From Perilla frutescens (lineage: Eukaryota; Streptophyta; Magnoliopsida; Lamiales; Lamiaceae), in the NCBI GenBank assembly GCA_026008535.1, contig BRKX01000001.1:70444317-70508316 (forward strand): a stretch of DNA of 64,000 nucleotides, written 5' to 3'. Below are positions 1 to 12,332 of the stretch, one piece after another (within the stretch, counting starts at the first letter, position 1; every line of letters begins with the position of its first letter). The position numbers and the translations under genes are program-made. The notes beneath the pieces were generated by a model. That model searched no databases. It saw nothing but the letters and a program-made list of their open reading frames with translations, and had not been told where the DNA came from.

Positions 1-1244
1 TAATACAAAGAAAATTTTGGCCCGTTATATAATGTCCAATGCACTCATTTTGATCCTTCAATAGAAGAAAGCGGAAACTTCATCAGAGCATACGACAATA
101 ATGCTATTTCTGTAAAATGCAAGAAAAGGAATATATCCAGACAGTCAAATGGAGTTTGTTTCCATTTCGCAGGTCCATGAGCAAAGTAGCCATATTGTAA
201 ATTCATCTAATATGAAACGCATACCGTCAAGACTTCATACATCATGGGCAATAAAACAAATTTGCATGATATAATAGATCCCTAAATATGTAAAATTCAG
301 AACGATGAACATCACCGTATATCACTCCATAATAGCTACAGAAGACTCCAACATAAGTCATAAAATTGCACCACATGTGATGTGCATTGCATACCTATGC
401 ACAGTGAAGCCATCTGAAAATTCTAAAATCCAAAATCAATAAGCACATCCAACCAAATATGTAAATTATTTACAACCTTCTAGGTCCAATATCCTATGCC
501 TAACAACATAGATAACCTAAATTAAGAATTGATGTAAGATACTTAATACTTTCACACCGAAGGAAATTTCGTTTGTAGAACGAGATAATTGAAGAGGGAA
601 AGGATGGTGTACCATTGACAAGATAAAATGACGAACCATGTATTACTTTGTCGCCACAGTAGTTCTGATAATATAAATTAGCTGGATCTATAATCCCTCA
701 GGAGTTTTAACAGAAGAACTCAACACTAAAATAGGCGTCAACAAGGAGAGCAGAGTTTTCAAGGAACGTCCTATAGTGGTTATGTTATAGAGCACAAGTG
801 CTACCCCGGAAATTGTTTGCTCAAGGCCTCGAATTTGAAGCTACACTGGTATAAAAGGAGCTCGAACTATGTCTAAAAGATGGGTTAAACTGGGTGAAAC
901 TGAAACCAAACGTGAAAAGATAGTAAGAGAGTAGGCCGCCGTAGAGCATCTGAAAATGTCACTCTATTTGTGAATGGATTGCAAATGGGGCATTAACAAA
1001 CTAGAAAGATATAGGTTGCATTTTCAGCGTGCATAATGAGGGAAGCCTAAAAGTTGTAAAGGCATGCCATAACAATTTTTTACTTTGAAGCATTTGTCAG
1101 AGGATGCTTGCATGTGATGGTAATACATGATCTATATCTTTTCTTGTTAGAAACAATAATATAACACTGCAAACAACAGAAGAACAGTGGACAAACAAAT
1201 GCTTTATGCAATCTGCTTCCAATAACATAGTTCACATATCTGAC
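1..1244 (-). other. Intron 2 of the Nudix gene (partial)
   Basis: This stretch follows the donor at 1244/1243 of the minus-strand Nudix gene and runs to the window edge. I read it on the minus strand for a Nudix box exon (GGWE...REAxEExG) and found none. No second gene is recognisable. Confidence 0.6.
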
Positions 1245-2660
1245 CTTTGGAAACAGAAGACCAGGTCCACCAGTTGAGTTGATCATTAATACTTCAACAA
1301 TCTTTTCACTTGTGCCACCATCATCTTTTTCCACAGTCCTATATCTGAAGGGAATACACCTGGGAAATCATTCTTCTGATCAGCAGAGATAGGGTATTGT
1401 GCATAAACAAGAAAAATTATTAAATAAAGTAAGAAGGCACAATGAGACAAGGGGTCTCAGAAGACAAATAAAAATCAAACTAAAGCACAATACTCCCATC
1501 TCTGACGATGTTGGCTATTGGGATTTAGTACTTGAAACCCACCAAGCAGCCCTGAATTTTAGCCATACCTACACCTCCTCAAGGGATTCCTCACAATCTT
1601 CAAAGAATCTCCAATTTCTTGCTAATCAAAGAGATCAAACATAATGCTTGAACACTAACCCTACATAAGACTTGGCACTTGTGTCCCAGAATATAATACA
1701 TGTTTTTCTCAGCTCATAGAAACAAGTCAGGATTGCGCCACAAGAAAAATCTCAATTTTTTTGGCACCTTCTCCAATTCCAAAGTGCATGTCCCATACCA
1801 ATTCAAAATGACCATAGATGCAGGGAGGATTCATAAATGTTAATTCCTTACTGCTCATTAGGGGCTTACAATCATAACATCTGGAACAAGAATGTAGTAC
1901 TAAAACCAGATCGAAGAAACAAAAATTCGGTTTAAGCTAGCATATAAAGCAGCTAACTTGGCAAAGTTGTAGAGAGGTTTTAACCATTACAGAGAGGAGA
2001 AGGATGGAATCTTTCATCTTACTGATTTCTGAGGTTGAAAGGACTATAAGCTCTTTTATGCTAATAAACACTACCCCAATAAAAATACAGAGAAAAATAT
2101 ATATTGATACTGTTCGACCATGAACCTAGATGGAAAAAAGGCACAGAACAAGTATGGAAGCTAAAACTTAAACTTCAGAGCTTGTTCTCTAGCCAATCCT
2201 ACGTAATTTATTCCTCTTTGCAAGCAGAACCCTTCATTGAAATACACCCAAAAATTGAATAGGGAACTTAGGTACTGATTTTACTTGAAATTTACCTGAA
2301 CCATCACCCACAGAAAAACCCAGTAATTAAATAAGCTGATATAAATCAAAATTAACATAGGCAATTCATCTTAATTTGCCCATATTTTCATCTAATTAAG
2401 CAAAACCCAGCAGCAGCATCCATAAAAATGATCCAAGCAACAAGATCCCAAACACAAACTTTCACATTCCCTCAGTTAACAGAAACCCACTCGTCATTTC
2501 CTCAAAAAATAAAAACCCCCACTTTTCATCAATCCTATAAAAATTCATCACAAAACTAACTCTAATATCTCCGCATTATACCAATTGGAAACGCTTAACA
2601 TAATCCCTCATGCAAACAAACAACCATTAAACATAAGCATGCACGTCTCATAAAAATACA

Positions 2661-2700
<40 letters not shown>

Positions 2701-2770
2701 CAGCAATGAGACGGTAACCATCCTCGTAACGCTGCTGTTGCCGACCAGTTCGCGCCACCAATTCAGACAT
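1245..2770 (-). CDS. Nudix hydrolase (NUDT12/13/16-like), 5' part only
   Basis: Two coding exons are visible: exon 1 at 2770-2700 and exon 2 at 1359-1245, phase-compatible (71 and 115 nt). Exon 1 encodes MSELVARTGRQQQRYEDGYR and continues as LIAG; exon 2 continues CIPFRYR and ends in GGPGLLFPK. This is the characteristic N-terminus of plant diphosphoinositol-polyphosphate-type Nudix hydrolases, in which LLFPK is followed directly by the GGWE start of the Nudix box. The donor after LLFPK is good (AAAG|GTCAGA), but no GGWE-type exon occurs in 1-1244, so the catalytic Nudix box must lie beyond the left edge, or intron 2 is longer than 1.2 kb. A possible acceptor (TTTGGATTAG) touches the start codon, so a 5'UTR intron is possible. 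Known family role: hydrolysis of nucleoside- or inositol-linked diphosphates. The paralogue cannot be decided from 62 residues. Confidence 0.85.
2664..2698. repeat. (GA)n / (CT)n microsatellite at a splice donor
   Basis: A perfect dinucleotide run of about 17 units. On the transcribed (minus) strand it is (CT)n beginning at the second base of intron 1 of the Nudix gene, directly after the GT donor at 2699-2698. Confidence 0.95.
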
Positions 2771-3756
2771 CTAATCCAAAATCGGAACAAATGATGTGAA
2801 TACCTAAAATACAAATATATATACCGCTCTGTATCTATATATACGAATCAGAAGCTGCCCTTTCGATTGATGAAAACGAAGCAATAAATCATTACTCAAA
2901 TTGGGCTTAAAAAAATCTGCATTACTCCTTTTTTTCACTCGTTTATCTCCCAAAAAAACCCGAATAATTTCGCATAATTTTTCATGAGGGGTTTCGAAAA
3001 AATCAAATTTTTTTAGCGTTTGTTAACGGTGGGAGGGCAGCGAAAGAATAGGAACATGTTTTTGGGGAAATTTTTGCGAGTCCTCAGTCAATCTTGGTGC
3101 TTCCCAATTCAAGAAAGGTCGGTTACAAAATTGAAAATACTGTCAGCCTATAATAGATACAAACATATACATACACTCAACTCTGTACGCATATGTGACC
3201 ATATATTATAACTCTTTCCTTTTATTATTTTAGTTTTTTGTAAAAATGTATACTTTGATTTCAACATTTTTCTTTATTTTTATATTTTTTGTTCACTATA
3301 TTTTTTTTTGAGAGAAATTTGTTCACTATAATTGAATCTCACTTATTCGTAAAATTGAGTTCTTATACCTTTTTAGCGGTTCTCCATATTATTTTGATCA
3401 TTTATTTTCATCAAAAGCAGGTATTTAAGTTACATGATGATTACAAAACCTAATTTTTGTACAAATATAACCCATAAAACATTTGCAATGCAAGATTAAT
3501 AAGGAAATTAATATTTCTATTAAAATTTAATTTCAAATTATAATATATGAAAAAATGAAATACTACATATGTCTGATTCGTATAGACTGATTGGATTTTT
3601 CACTATGATTAAGATAATTATTGAAAAACAATTAAATAAATAAATTTCATACAATGTTTGCATTATTTTTTGATAATGAATTAATGTTTAATATGCATTT
3701 ACATGATTGAATATGAATATAATAATAAATAAGTTAAATAAATATAAAAATCTATA

Positions 3757-3799
<43 letters not shown>

Positions 3800-4465
3800 T
3801 GAGACAATGGAAGAAAAAATCTATAAACAAGATGGATGGAATATCACTCTCAAAACGTGTTTGAGATCAAATATTAGTGGAAGTGAAATTGGCTTTTAAA
3901 AAAATAATAAAATTGGAAACTAAAATGAAAAGGAGCATTAAAATGGATCATGCATAAAAGTTGTCGCCCACAATTTTTGAATAAACCTCAAGTTTCAACC
4001 ATATATACTGCCTTGTTATTTCCAGCTTGGACATATTTTCGTATTATTATAATATGGCCCATCAAAATTTAAATTAAAAAACAACAAACAAATTAACAAA
4101 TAGCAAATCTCGAGATCATTTTTTTTTCTACTGCATTGTAATCACATTTTTTATGTTGATAATGTATAATAGTGATATTTGAGATGTAAGAGCAAAATCT
4201 CATCTAAACACTTGATTAGCGCTTTTTGTTGTAAATGTCACGTGAACCTTTATTTTTACTTGTTGAACATGGAGTACTACTAAATTATTAGTAGTTTGTG
4301 GATCAATTTTTCGTAACAAAACTTAAATGACTATAGATAAACTGTAATTCAAAATACACAAGGATGAAACAAAACCAATAAAAAATCCAGCTATAGTCAT
4401 TGCAGGGTCCAGGCTTGTTACATATTACAACTTCAATACGAGATATCAAGAAAAACAAACCACAC
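2771..4465. other. Intergenic: Nudix 5' flank and AVT1 3' flank
   Basis: 2771 to about 3060 is probably promoter and 5'UTR of the minus-strand Nudix gene. The rest is AT-rich with no coding region I can support. It contains a (TG)n(TA)n run at 3756-3799, a short direct repeat (TTGTTCACTATA near 3290 and 3321) and, next to 4465, the presumed 3'UTR of the AVT1-like gene. Confidence 0.6.
3756..3799. repeat. (TG)n(TA)n compound microsatellite
   Basis: A compound dinucleotide run: about 12 TG units followed by about 10 TA units, in intergenic AT-rich DNA. Confidence 0.95.
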
Positions 4466-7400
4466 TCATAACTTGTTCGCGAGGTCTAAAAACGCGCTAT
4501 AAGTCCCCATGATCCCACACACGAGGCCTAACACGACAATGCAGCAGCTCAGCGCGATCTAAAAAAGAAAAAGTCGTGTTTAGAAACAACAACATAAGAG
4601 TGGGAAACTATATAGATCACAAAATGCAAAAGAAACAGCACTGTGTAGTTAATTTGACTCTTCTAAAACACATGTAATATAAACATTTGATGCGAATCAT
4701 CTTAATTAGGATTTGATACTGAAACAGCAATGTCTTCAACATGTATGAATCCCACCTCAAAACACCACTACATGTATTGAGTTCCCTACTTGAGCATGTA
4801 TGAGGAAACTCGAGAAAGCATGAATGCGTGGATAACCTAAGACCCTCAATTACCTGCATTTTGGTGGCACTCTTCCTGCCTAGAATCTTCAAGAAGCATA
4901 AAGCAGGCATAACCATAGCCTAGATCAAAGCCACATATCGCGTGTGATAAGAAATTCGCAGTAAATTTGATCAAAAGAAGAGGTAACTAGTTCCAAAAAA
5001 TGATCATCCTTACCATGAGAACACTAAAGAGAGAGCCAATGAGAGACATCACAGTGCCTGCAAAGACGAGCAAGAAAATCATATATGTTTCTCTAAGGGA
5101 GACGCGTATGATGTGTTAGAAGGCCACATACCGAAGAAGGGAATGAGAAACGCGACTAGAAGAGATGACAACACGAGTGCTGTTCGTATAAGAAGGAAAC
5201 ACAAGTAAGTGCTGGATACTCTGGTAGGCAGCAGCTCCTCAATGCCTCTGGCCAGTGGATTCATTGTCAAGGCAATTTTATTTTTAGCTAAGGAAAAGAA
5301 AGAAGATTTCAATGAAGTTATACAATTATGATATAGTTTGGAAGTAGAAAATAGATTTCTGGAAAGGATATTTGGAGAATGGATTGATAACCTGTAAAAA
5401 TAAAATAAGAAAACAATAAATCAGTATACAAATCAACAAAGAAATACAGAAAACTTAGTTCGTACACAAAAAAAGAGGACCTAACTATTCCTAGGACTCA
5501 ATCTGTCCTCTTTATTCTACGCCTATCTACAAATCTCGTATTTTACTTCAACAGTGCAAGACATGTGTGCCCAGTATGACATCAAAACGGGACATAAGCT
5601 CGTGGTTCATGCTTACCGTTGTCCACAATGCAATTTTAGAGCTAACTGTATTCTGTGGCAAATTCAGAGTAATCTGTGAGCTTGTGCTTTGGCCAAACAT
5701 AAGAAATCCCATGACTGCAGCACTACCATAAAACGCGACACATAGAAGGAAACTGCAAGGAAATTAAACCAAGAACTCATCAGATGGATGACAAACAAAT
5801 CTAATGCTTTTTTTATTAACAAGTTTAGTGCATACCTTATGATCACTGCTCGCTTGAATTTGGTTTTATCAGCCATTGATTGATAAATATTCGGAAAAAC
5901 TGAGTGCCCCGAATAGCAGAAGCCGTATACACCAATGGAAAAGGGAATGCCACTCCAATTTAGCATCTTACCACTGTGATGAAATCCAACTCTCTCTGCA
6001 GTGCCAACGAATAACAAACACAGAACTACGACTATTGTTGCAATGACTCCACTGGCTGCAAGAAAAGCAGCAAACATTACTCAAGATGTGGTTCAGGCAA
6101 CAATGTGGAGCACGAAGCAGAAGTTGAGTGATTTACAGCACCTGAAACATATGAAAGAAATCGGAGATCTTTCAGCAGAAGAGTAGGAAACACAATAAGA
6201 ACTGCAACACTTCCAAATAGATGCATCGTCTCAAGCTTGATGCCAAATATGTTCAAAGACACTCCAGAGAATATTGTTGAAAGATTATCCCCTTCCAGGA
6301 TTAAGTAATCCGTGCAAGACAACTGCATACGTTGTATGTGTTAGAATCAGGGAAAGAATTCGAGTAAATTATCTGCATATGAATGAAGAACAGTGCAGTG
6401 CTTACATAGAGTTCCGAGTATAATATAATCTGCAAGAGAAATCAACATAGTTTTAGTACAACTGCATATGCATCTTGACAGCAAACAAGGCAAATAAATT
6501 TGATAGTGTACTTATTCAAGATTTTCAGCAATCAATCTTTTCGGATATTACTTTCTCCTTCGAGACTTGAGCTAGACTCATTCACATATAAATCCAACAT
6601 AAAAAGCTAGTTTCACAAGCCAGCATTTGGCAAAATTGGAGCCACAAAGTGAAAGAATATAAACTTACAGATATAAAAACGCGACCCCATTTCCCAAATG
6701 CAGCTTCTCCCATGTCAGGAAATGTCAATATGCCTTCAGCGCTTTCGAAGCAATGCTTCATAAGAATAGCTGTATAACAACAGATAAATGCAAAGAGAAC
6801 AAGAATCAGCAGACTAGCCCAGCCACCTACTTTCACCGTGTATGGTGTCGAAAGCAGTCCAACACCGGCCATAACATTGATACCTGTATTACAGTAAGAT
6901 GAGTAAGCAGTCCCTAAAATGCAAGAATCATATAAATTATATGCAGATCTTTCCAATCCATATTAGAATACTAAATATAGATTCTGCTGCGCGATTTCCC
7001 CTGTTTCGCCCTGTCTAAGCCCTCCCGTTTTATAATGCTGTTTGTGAAGATGGGACTAATTCACATCAGAAAGTAAAAGCATGGAGGAAAATGAGATGGG
7101 AAAGATCTATTTTTTCCACTCATGGCTAATAGAAGTATCTAAAAGATGGTAGATACATTGAGTTCTCATTTTTTTAACTAAATAAAGAAAATTACAACAA
7201 TCCAAGATGTTGTAGCTCACCATTGAATATGGTTTGAACAAGGCTGCATCCATGGCTGAGAGGTAGCTCGCCTGTCAGCTGCTTGTGGAACGAAGCTTTC
7301 TCAGACATTATCAATTGTGTTCTTGATCTTTGAAGGTCTTCCACATGATGTCCCTTCTTATAATCAGCAAGCAAAGGGATTTTTCCATTTGATTCCAAGA

Positions 7401-7501
7401 AGTTATGGCTGCTTATTACAGAAGAGCCAGCTCCAGATATTCGAGGGTGAAGTATCCCAAAGCTCGGCGATGCAGAGATAGAAAGTATATCAACTGCTTC
7501 T

Positions 7502-7545
<44 letters not shown>

Positions 7546-7964
7546 AATCAAGAACATGTTTGATGCACTAATCATGCTGAAATCAACTACAAACTGCAAA
7601 TAATTCATAATTTCACTCGAATTTGTCTCTGATGAAAACCAAAATCGCCTCCCACTAGGATCAACCGAGTATTCTTGAGTCATTTAAGGCCATTACTTAA
7701 AGATTAATTAACTTGACGTATAAACTTATATAGAAAACCAAGAGTAAAATGTTCCATCTCAGGTTGAAGATTATACCTGAAGCTCTGAGGCCATTGCTGC
7801 GAGATAGCAGAGGAAGAGAGGGAGGCCGCCGCCATCCGGCAATCATCGCCGTCATGGTCATCTATGCTGCTTCCGTCATCCGCCGCCTCGGAGCCGGTGT
7901 CTTCAACGTCATACTCGCTGTCCTCCAAAAGATACTCCGACGACTCTCTCGTCTCCGGCGTCAT
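4466..7964 (-). CDS. AVT1: Vacuolar amino acid transporter, AVT1 family (Aa_trans)
   Basis: Proton-coupled neutral amino-acid transporter of the vacuolar membrane (AAAP/Aa_trans, PF01490). Exons from 5' to 3': 7964-7777, 7501-7221, 6883-6669, 6429-6406, 6322-6142, 6055-5836, 5752-5617, 5391-5372, 5277-5132, 5057-5014, 4919-4854, 4558-4466. They total 1614 nt (537 aa), close to the family's usual 520-550, and every junction keeps phase. The first ~140 residues are an acidic cytosolic N-terminus (MTPETRESSEYLLEDSE). The transporter domain starts near residue 147 (GCSLVQTIFNGINVMAGVGL) and includes ILEGDNL, GFCYSGHSVFPNIYQSM and MNPLARGIEELLP, with about ten hydrophobic helices. An in-frame TAG lies 12 nt before the ATG. 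Odd points: a 24-nt exon (IILYSELY), a non-GT intron between VINPFSK and IALTMNP, and a CT microsatellite serving as the intron 1 pyrimidine tract. Confidence 0.93.
5278..5371 (-). other. Candidate U12-type AT-AA intron of the AVT1-like gene
   Basis: Read on the minus strand, the sequence after VINPFS+AA is ATATCCTTTCC, an exact match to the U12 donor consensus ATATCCTTT. Reading straight through gives an in-frame TAA after about 20 codons, and no GT donor precedes it. Resuming at 5277 (A ATT GCC TTG ACA ATG) restores phase and the family sequence VINPFSKIALTMNPLA without gap. Upstream of the exit is TTCCTTAGC, one mismatch from the U12 branch consensus TTCCTTRAC, about a dozen bases away, as expected for U12 introns. 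The intron would be 94 nt and end in AA. One-base alternatives (AAA|ATT) give the same protein. Confidence 0.6.
7504..7543. repeat. (GA)n microsatellite forming a splice-acceptor pyrimidine tract
   Basis: A perfect run of about 20 units. On the minus strand it is (CT)n followed by CAG at the intron 1 / exon 2 boundary of the AVT1-like gene, so the simple repeat itself is the polypyrimidine tract. Confidence 0.95.
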
Positions 7965-8196
7965 CAAATTAATCTAATGATAACTTAGTCGACGTTGCAG
8001 ATTAATCAAACTCCTCAAATCCTACACAGATACATACACGTACACATTAAAAAAAAAATGTGTTTCGATTAAGTGTTTCAATGAAGATAACGACGACTGC
8101 ATGCAATATTAATCAAACTCCGAAGACTCTCTACTCCGACTACACAAGTCGTACGTGTTTGTTCTAATTAAGGTGGCTGTGTTATGTGTGTGTGTG

Positions 8197-8198
<2 letters not shown>

Positions 8199-8245
<47 letters not shown>
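8199..8245. repeat. (GA)n microsatellite upstream of the AVT1-like gene
   Basis: About 23 units, reading (CT)n on the gene's strand, some 240 bp before its start codon, in the probable core promoter or 5'UTR. It resembles the CT-rich tracts common in plant 5' leaders. Confidence 0.9.
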
Positions 8246-8247
<2 letters not shown>

Positions 8248-9480
8248 ACCGCCGAAGGCTTTGTTTCGGATGGATGAAAATGGAAGAATGACTAGCGACT
8301 TGTGGCACTCATGGCTGTCCAAGTAGACGCAGTCACACTTTTAGATTTTTGCAGTTTCATCCTTACAGATCATGTTATTTACACAACGGTATATGATTAT
8401 ATACTGCATGAGATGATGACTGTATTTAATGGATTACATTGAATGACTTAATATCTATAAATTTGAATATATCTATAATCTATATGTACATAGTCATAGA
8501 TATAGATTTGATTCAAATGTTTTGGTGTTAGAACTTGAAATTAATCCTAAAATTAAAGGCTGATCAGAGATCTCTTAAAATTAATTAAAGGATGGGATAA
8601 GAGATTTTAATTTTATACGGTCACCATTTTTCTTAGCTTAATTGAATTGTTATGGTTTAAAGTGTTAATTATTTGATATAATATATTGATTGTGTTATTG
8701 TTATTGAATATTGAATGCTCAATTTAATTTTTTTATAGTTGGGAATGGTGTGGAATAGCCGAATAGGGTATCAAACCCCTGGTCTCCTCTCACACATTTG
8801 CAATTTTTTAATTATTTTCATATGTTATAATTATTACTTTGTTTTTCTTCGGTGCTAGTATAATTTTTTTTGTAGAATTGAGAATGGTGTAATAATTATG
8901 TATTATTACTTTTAATTTTCATGTTATAAATTGAATTTGTTTTGGTGCTAATATTCTTCCTATTATGTATAATCAATTCAAAAAATTAAAGACTATGATT
9001 AAGTCTTAGTTGTCACATGTTTATCCAATAAGGCTCGGAAAAGCTATTTCATTAAAGCCACATTCGTTAAATCATCAAATCTAATGATTTACCTTTTTTG
9101 TCAAATCTATCCGATAAATAACTCTTTTATTAATTAAATACCTAAATTATTTCAAAATTATATAATAAAACTTAACTCATCGAATGCATTTTCTAGTCAA
9201 AACCAAATCTATAAACCGTGGCAAAAAAATTAGAATAAATGTGTCATGTCAAAAATGTGGTTTTGATTTGACCACAACGCTATAATTTGTAAGGACGAAA
9301 CATTAATCAATATTGGTTTCTATATGATTTATTTAGTACATCATTAATTAGGTGCATGTGATTGCATGGAATGGTTGTTGCCTTGATGGCTCTCTTACAT
9401 TGAATTAGTAAATATATAAGTTGAATGCGGATAATCGTGCATTTTCACATCATTAGTATTATAATTATTGTGCATGTGTG

Positions 9481-9516
<36 letters not shown>

Positions 9517-10245
9517 TTGTACGTTTAATATTAATAAATCATTATGATTTTGTTAGATAACGTGTGGTGTGGTGTTTCGTGTCCGAAAAATTACTTAAAA
9601 AAAATCTATATTAATTTGGATGTGTTCCAATCTTAATTTGAAGATGTGTTATAATTCCCGGTGAAATAAAACTTAGTTGTTACTTGTTAATCATTTTATT
9701 AACATGATAATTAATTAGTTTTTGTTTTTCTTTTGTTTGTATATCGAACATGTCACATGTATGTTGTATTCAGTACAGGTGCTGTAATTGTATATATGAT
9801 CATAGAATAGGCTCACTCTTCTCTTTTTTTTTTTTTGTCATTATTTTACCCTACATAGAACCATATATACAAGGATTATAATTTATTTGTCTCGTTAATA
9901 TAGGAATGAAGAATAAGGAGAATTTATTTGTAACATGCAAAATTAATGACATTAGAATTCAAGTTGGACAACCTAGGCGTGCACATATCAAAATCCACCA
10001 AGACCAAAATTTATGATGCTTTTCAGTGTTGTGAGTAATGCGTTTTAGTATTAGAAGTTATATGTTTTTCAATTTAAAAAATATAGTAATGATTACAAAA
10101 ATGTCACCGATTTTTTTGTTTTCAGCAGTAATTTTTAATAAAATAAACATGATACTTTTTCCCGTCTGATATAAAACTTTATGTACATCTGATGTTCAGG
10201 AGACCACCTGAAAAACTCGAGCCTGAAATGAATATATATAATATT

Positions 10246-10422
10246 AGGGGCAGAACGGAGGGCTGGTGGGGCCCTGGCCCCTAATCAACTTTTTACATGT
10301 ATATAAATACATTGGTTTTTAATATATATATATATTTTTTTATTTTTTTTAAATAGTGCTTTGGATATTATTAGTGAGGAATAGTCCGGTCTCCCAGTAA
10401 AAAAAAATATGGTTCTACCCCT
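10246..10422. mobile_element. Short TIR element (MITE), 177 bp
   Basis: The left end AGGGGCAGAAC (10246-10256) is matched in inverted orientation by GTTCTACCCCT (10412-10422), 10 of 11 bases. The GC-rich subterminal stretch (GGGGCCCTGGCCCC) stands out in AT-rich flanks. No clear target duplication because both flanks are TA-rich. Too short to encode a transposase; superfamily not decided. Confidence 0.55.
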
Positions 10423-11514
10423 ATATACATGTATATATATATATGTAATGATAATATATGTGAAAATGAAGGAGATATATAGGCAAATTAAATGTAAGAG
10501 GGCCATGAAGACAAGAATTATAAGATGCAACCACATGCAGCTAAATGCTTCGAAATTGACGTGACCAAGTGACCTCTTTTAGGTCAAAAATCGATTTTAA
10601 TGCAAATACCAACGAAAACATGACTCTTACGGTGGCGTGGAGCCATTTTATGATACATAATAAATTCATAACAGACGGAAATAATATTCTATTTTAGTAT
10701 CCGGGAAATTAAATTAAAATTTCGACAATGTAGCATGTCGTTTATTTTTGTATATAATATTTCTTTCGCAGATATATTAAGGAATCATTATTATACACAT
10801 GCGAATTAATGACAGGTGTTATACTTGTATAAATATTCATGCAAAAATCAGTTCCCAACTAAAAGTTATGCCAATTCTTGCACAAGTTAACAAACAAAAA
10901 CAACGAAATAAAGTACTTTAATTCAAAGAAACTTTTTTTAGGGGTATTTCAAATAAACTTTTAGTTCCTAACAAAAAGTTAGAGATCAACACTTGCATAA
11001 TTTTTAACAAACAAAAACAAAGATACGAAGATAAATGCCATTTCTCAAAGAATTAAACTTTAGGTTCCATTTTTCAAAATAAAGAGGCCTTGGATTAGTT
11101 AACAATCTATTATTTTTCTTCATTTTCATATTTAATATCGACAATACACACCAACTACATGTCTACAACATAATTAAATGTGAGTGTCATAAATCAATAA
11201 TATTGAAATTTAATTACAATAACGAATCACATTTCCTTTTTGTGTGGTCCAACACCTCAGCTCCAAGCTTGCCAGTTGTGAGCAAAAGAATGCGTGGATT
11301 TGTCCTCAATTAAGCTTTGTCACCTTATGAATCTAGTGCAACACTATAAAAAAAAAAATTGGAACTTAACATGCAATCTAAAATATTTTTTTTTATTTTT
11401 TTTTCAAAATTAACTACCCATAAACACTGGTTATGACTTATGAGTAACTTTGAGTGTGCTTAAGGATTGACTGGTGTCTGGTGTTGTTTTAAGTTGGATA
11501 GAACTTAGAAGTCT

Positions 11515-11600
11515 ATTCAGGGACACCCAAACGGTAGAGATTCATGTGTAAAAGGGAGAGATCTCGTATTTGAAACTCGCCGTTTCCCTTCCCACAACTC
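11515..11600 (+). mobile_element. tRNA-derived SINE-like fragment
   Basis: CAAACGGTAGAG resembles a tRNA-type A box and GTATTTGAAACTC, about 35 bp further on, resembles a B box (GGTTCGAAACTC). No tRNA cloverleaf can be folded. This fits the head of a decayed tRNA-derived SINE; the 3' end was not resolved. Confidence 0.4.
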
Positions 11601-12332
11601 CAAACTACAAATAAAAGTTATTTGATTGTTTATGAGTGAGTTCTTGATAAATGTAAGAATTTTTACTAACAAGTACAATCATTAAATTAGAAAAATGTGG
11701 TATGAGATAACATGCATTGTCTGTTCAAATAGGAATCCTATAAACTTTTTTCCAGCAGAGAGTTGTGTTGTGCATTTGTGATTGTGCCTTTACTCTAATT
11801 TATAAATTATAAATATCATAGTACTTGTTTTGACGTGTCAGGATTTGAATCCGATCACATGTTGCTAGCATTACTGTAAAAATAATAAATTGATCCAAAT
11901 CTATATCATATGACTTGGATGATTTTATTGCAACTTTTGCCCATCTCTATTATCATGTGATGGAATTGGTTTTATTCTAGAGAAAATTGTATTTGAAAAT
12001 TTTTGGTTTGATTTGTCGTTCTAGATAATAACAAACCAACCAACTCATTCAATACATATCTCCAATTTTTTTTCCAATCTAAGAAGATAAGTTTCTATAA
12101 GATAATTGAACAATACACCAAATTGTAACCCAAAATGATTCCTTTCTTTGGTGCTAAAAACTCCTCAAAAGAGAGATACTTAGCGTGTGTTGCTAAAACT
12201 TCCTATTTCACGAACTCTTTTCCCCACTCCAACCTCAACAAATAGACCCCCAAAAAAGCCTTCCGAAATAGAAAAACAACCCAAATTGATCCTCGTTGAT
12301 AAGATCATTTATTGGCAAGTTCTTCCGTGAAC

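Larger units (their letters stand above)
8246..12332. other. Intergenic AT-rich region with small repeats
   Basis: About 4 kb without a credible coding region. It contains an (AT)n run at 9482-9514, a 177-bp TIR element at 10246-10422, a tRNA-like SINE fragment at 11515-11600, and around 9060-9300 a diverged stretch resembling one near 25160-25450 (shared phrases around ATTAAATACCTAAA). About 12120-12332 is the likely promoter and 5'UTR of the next gene. Confidence 0.55.

Noticed and set aside
1..1240. Search for the Nudix box exon in the leftmost 1.2 kb
   Set aside because: No GGWE...REAxEExG-like coding stretch on the minus strand; the exon must be outside the window.
5300..5391. Reading AVT1 exon 8 straight through from VINPFSK
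   Set aside because: It meets an in-frame TAA after about 20 codons and loses the family sequence; the AT-AA intron restores both.
7192..7683. A 163-codon open frame running through AVT1 exon 2 upstream into the CT repeat
   Set aside because: The upstream half translates intron and microsatellite (poly-SL); the family joint is SF|REAVD.
11830..11850. Possible tRNA on the minus strand (GGATTCAAATCC motif)
   Set aside because: Flanks do not fold into a cloverleaf; only the T-loop-like phrase matches.
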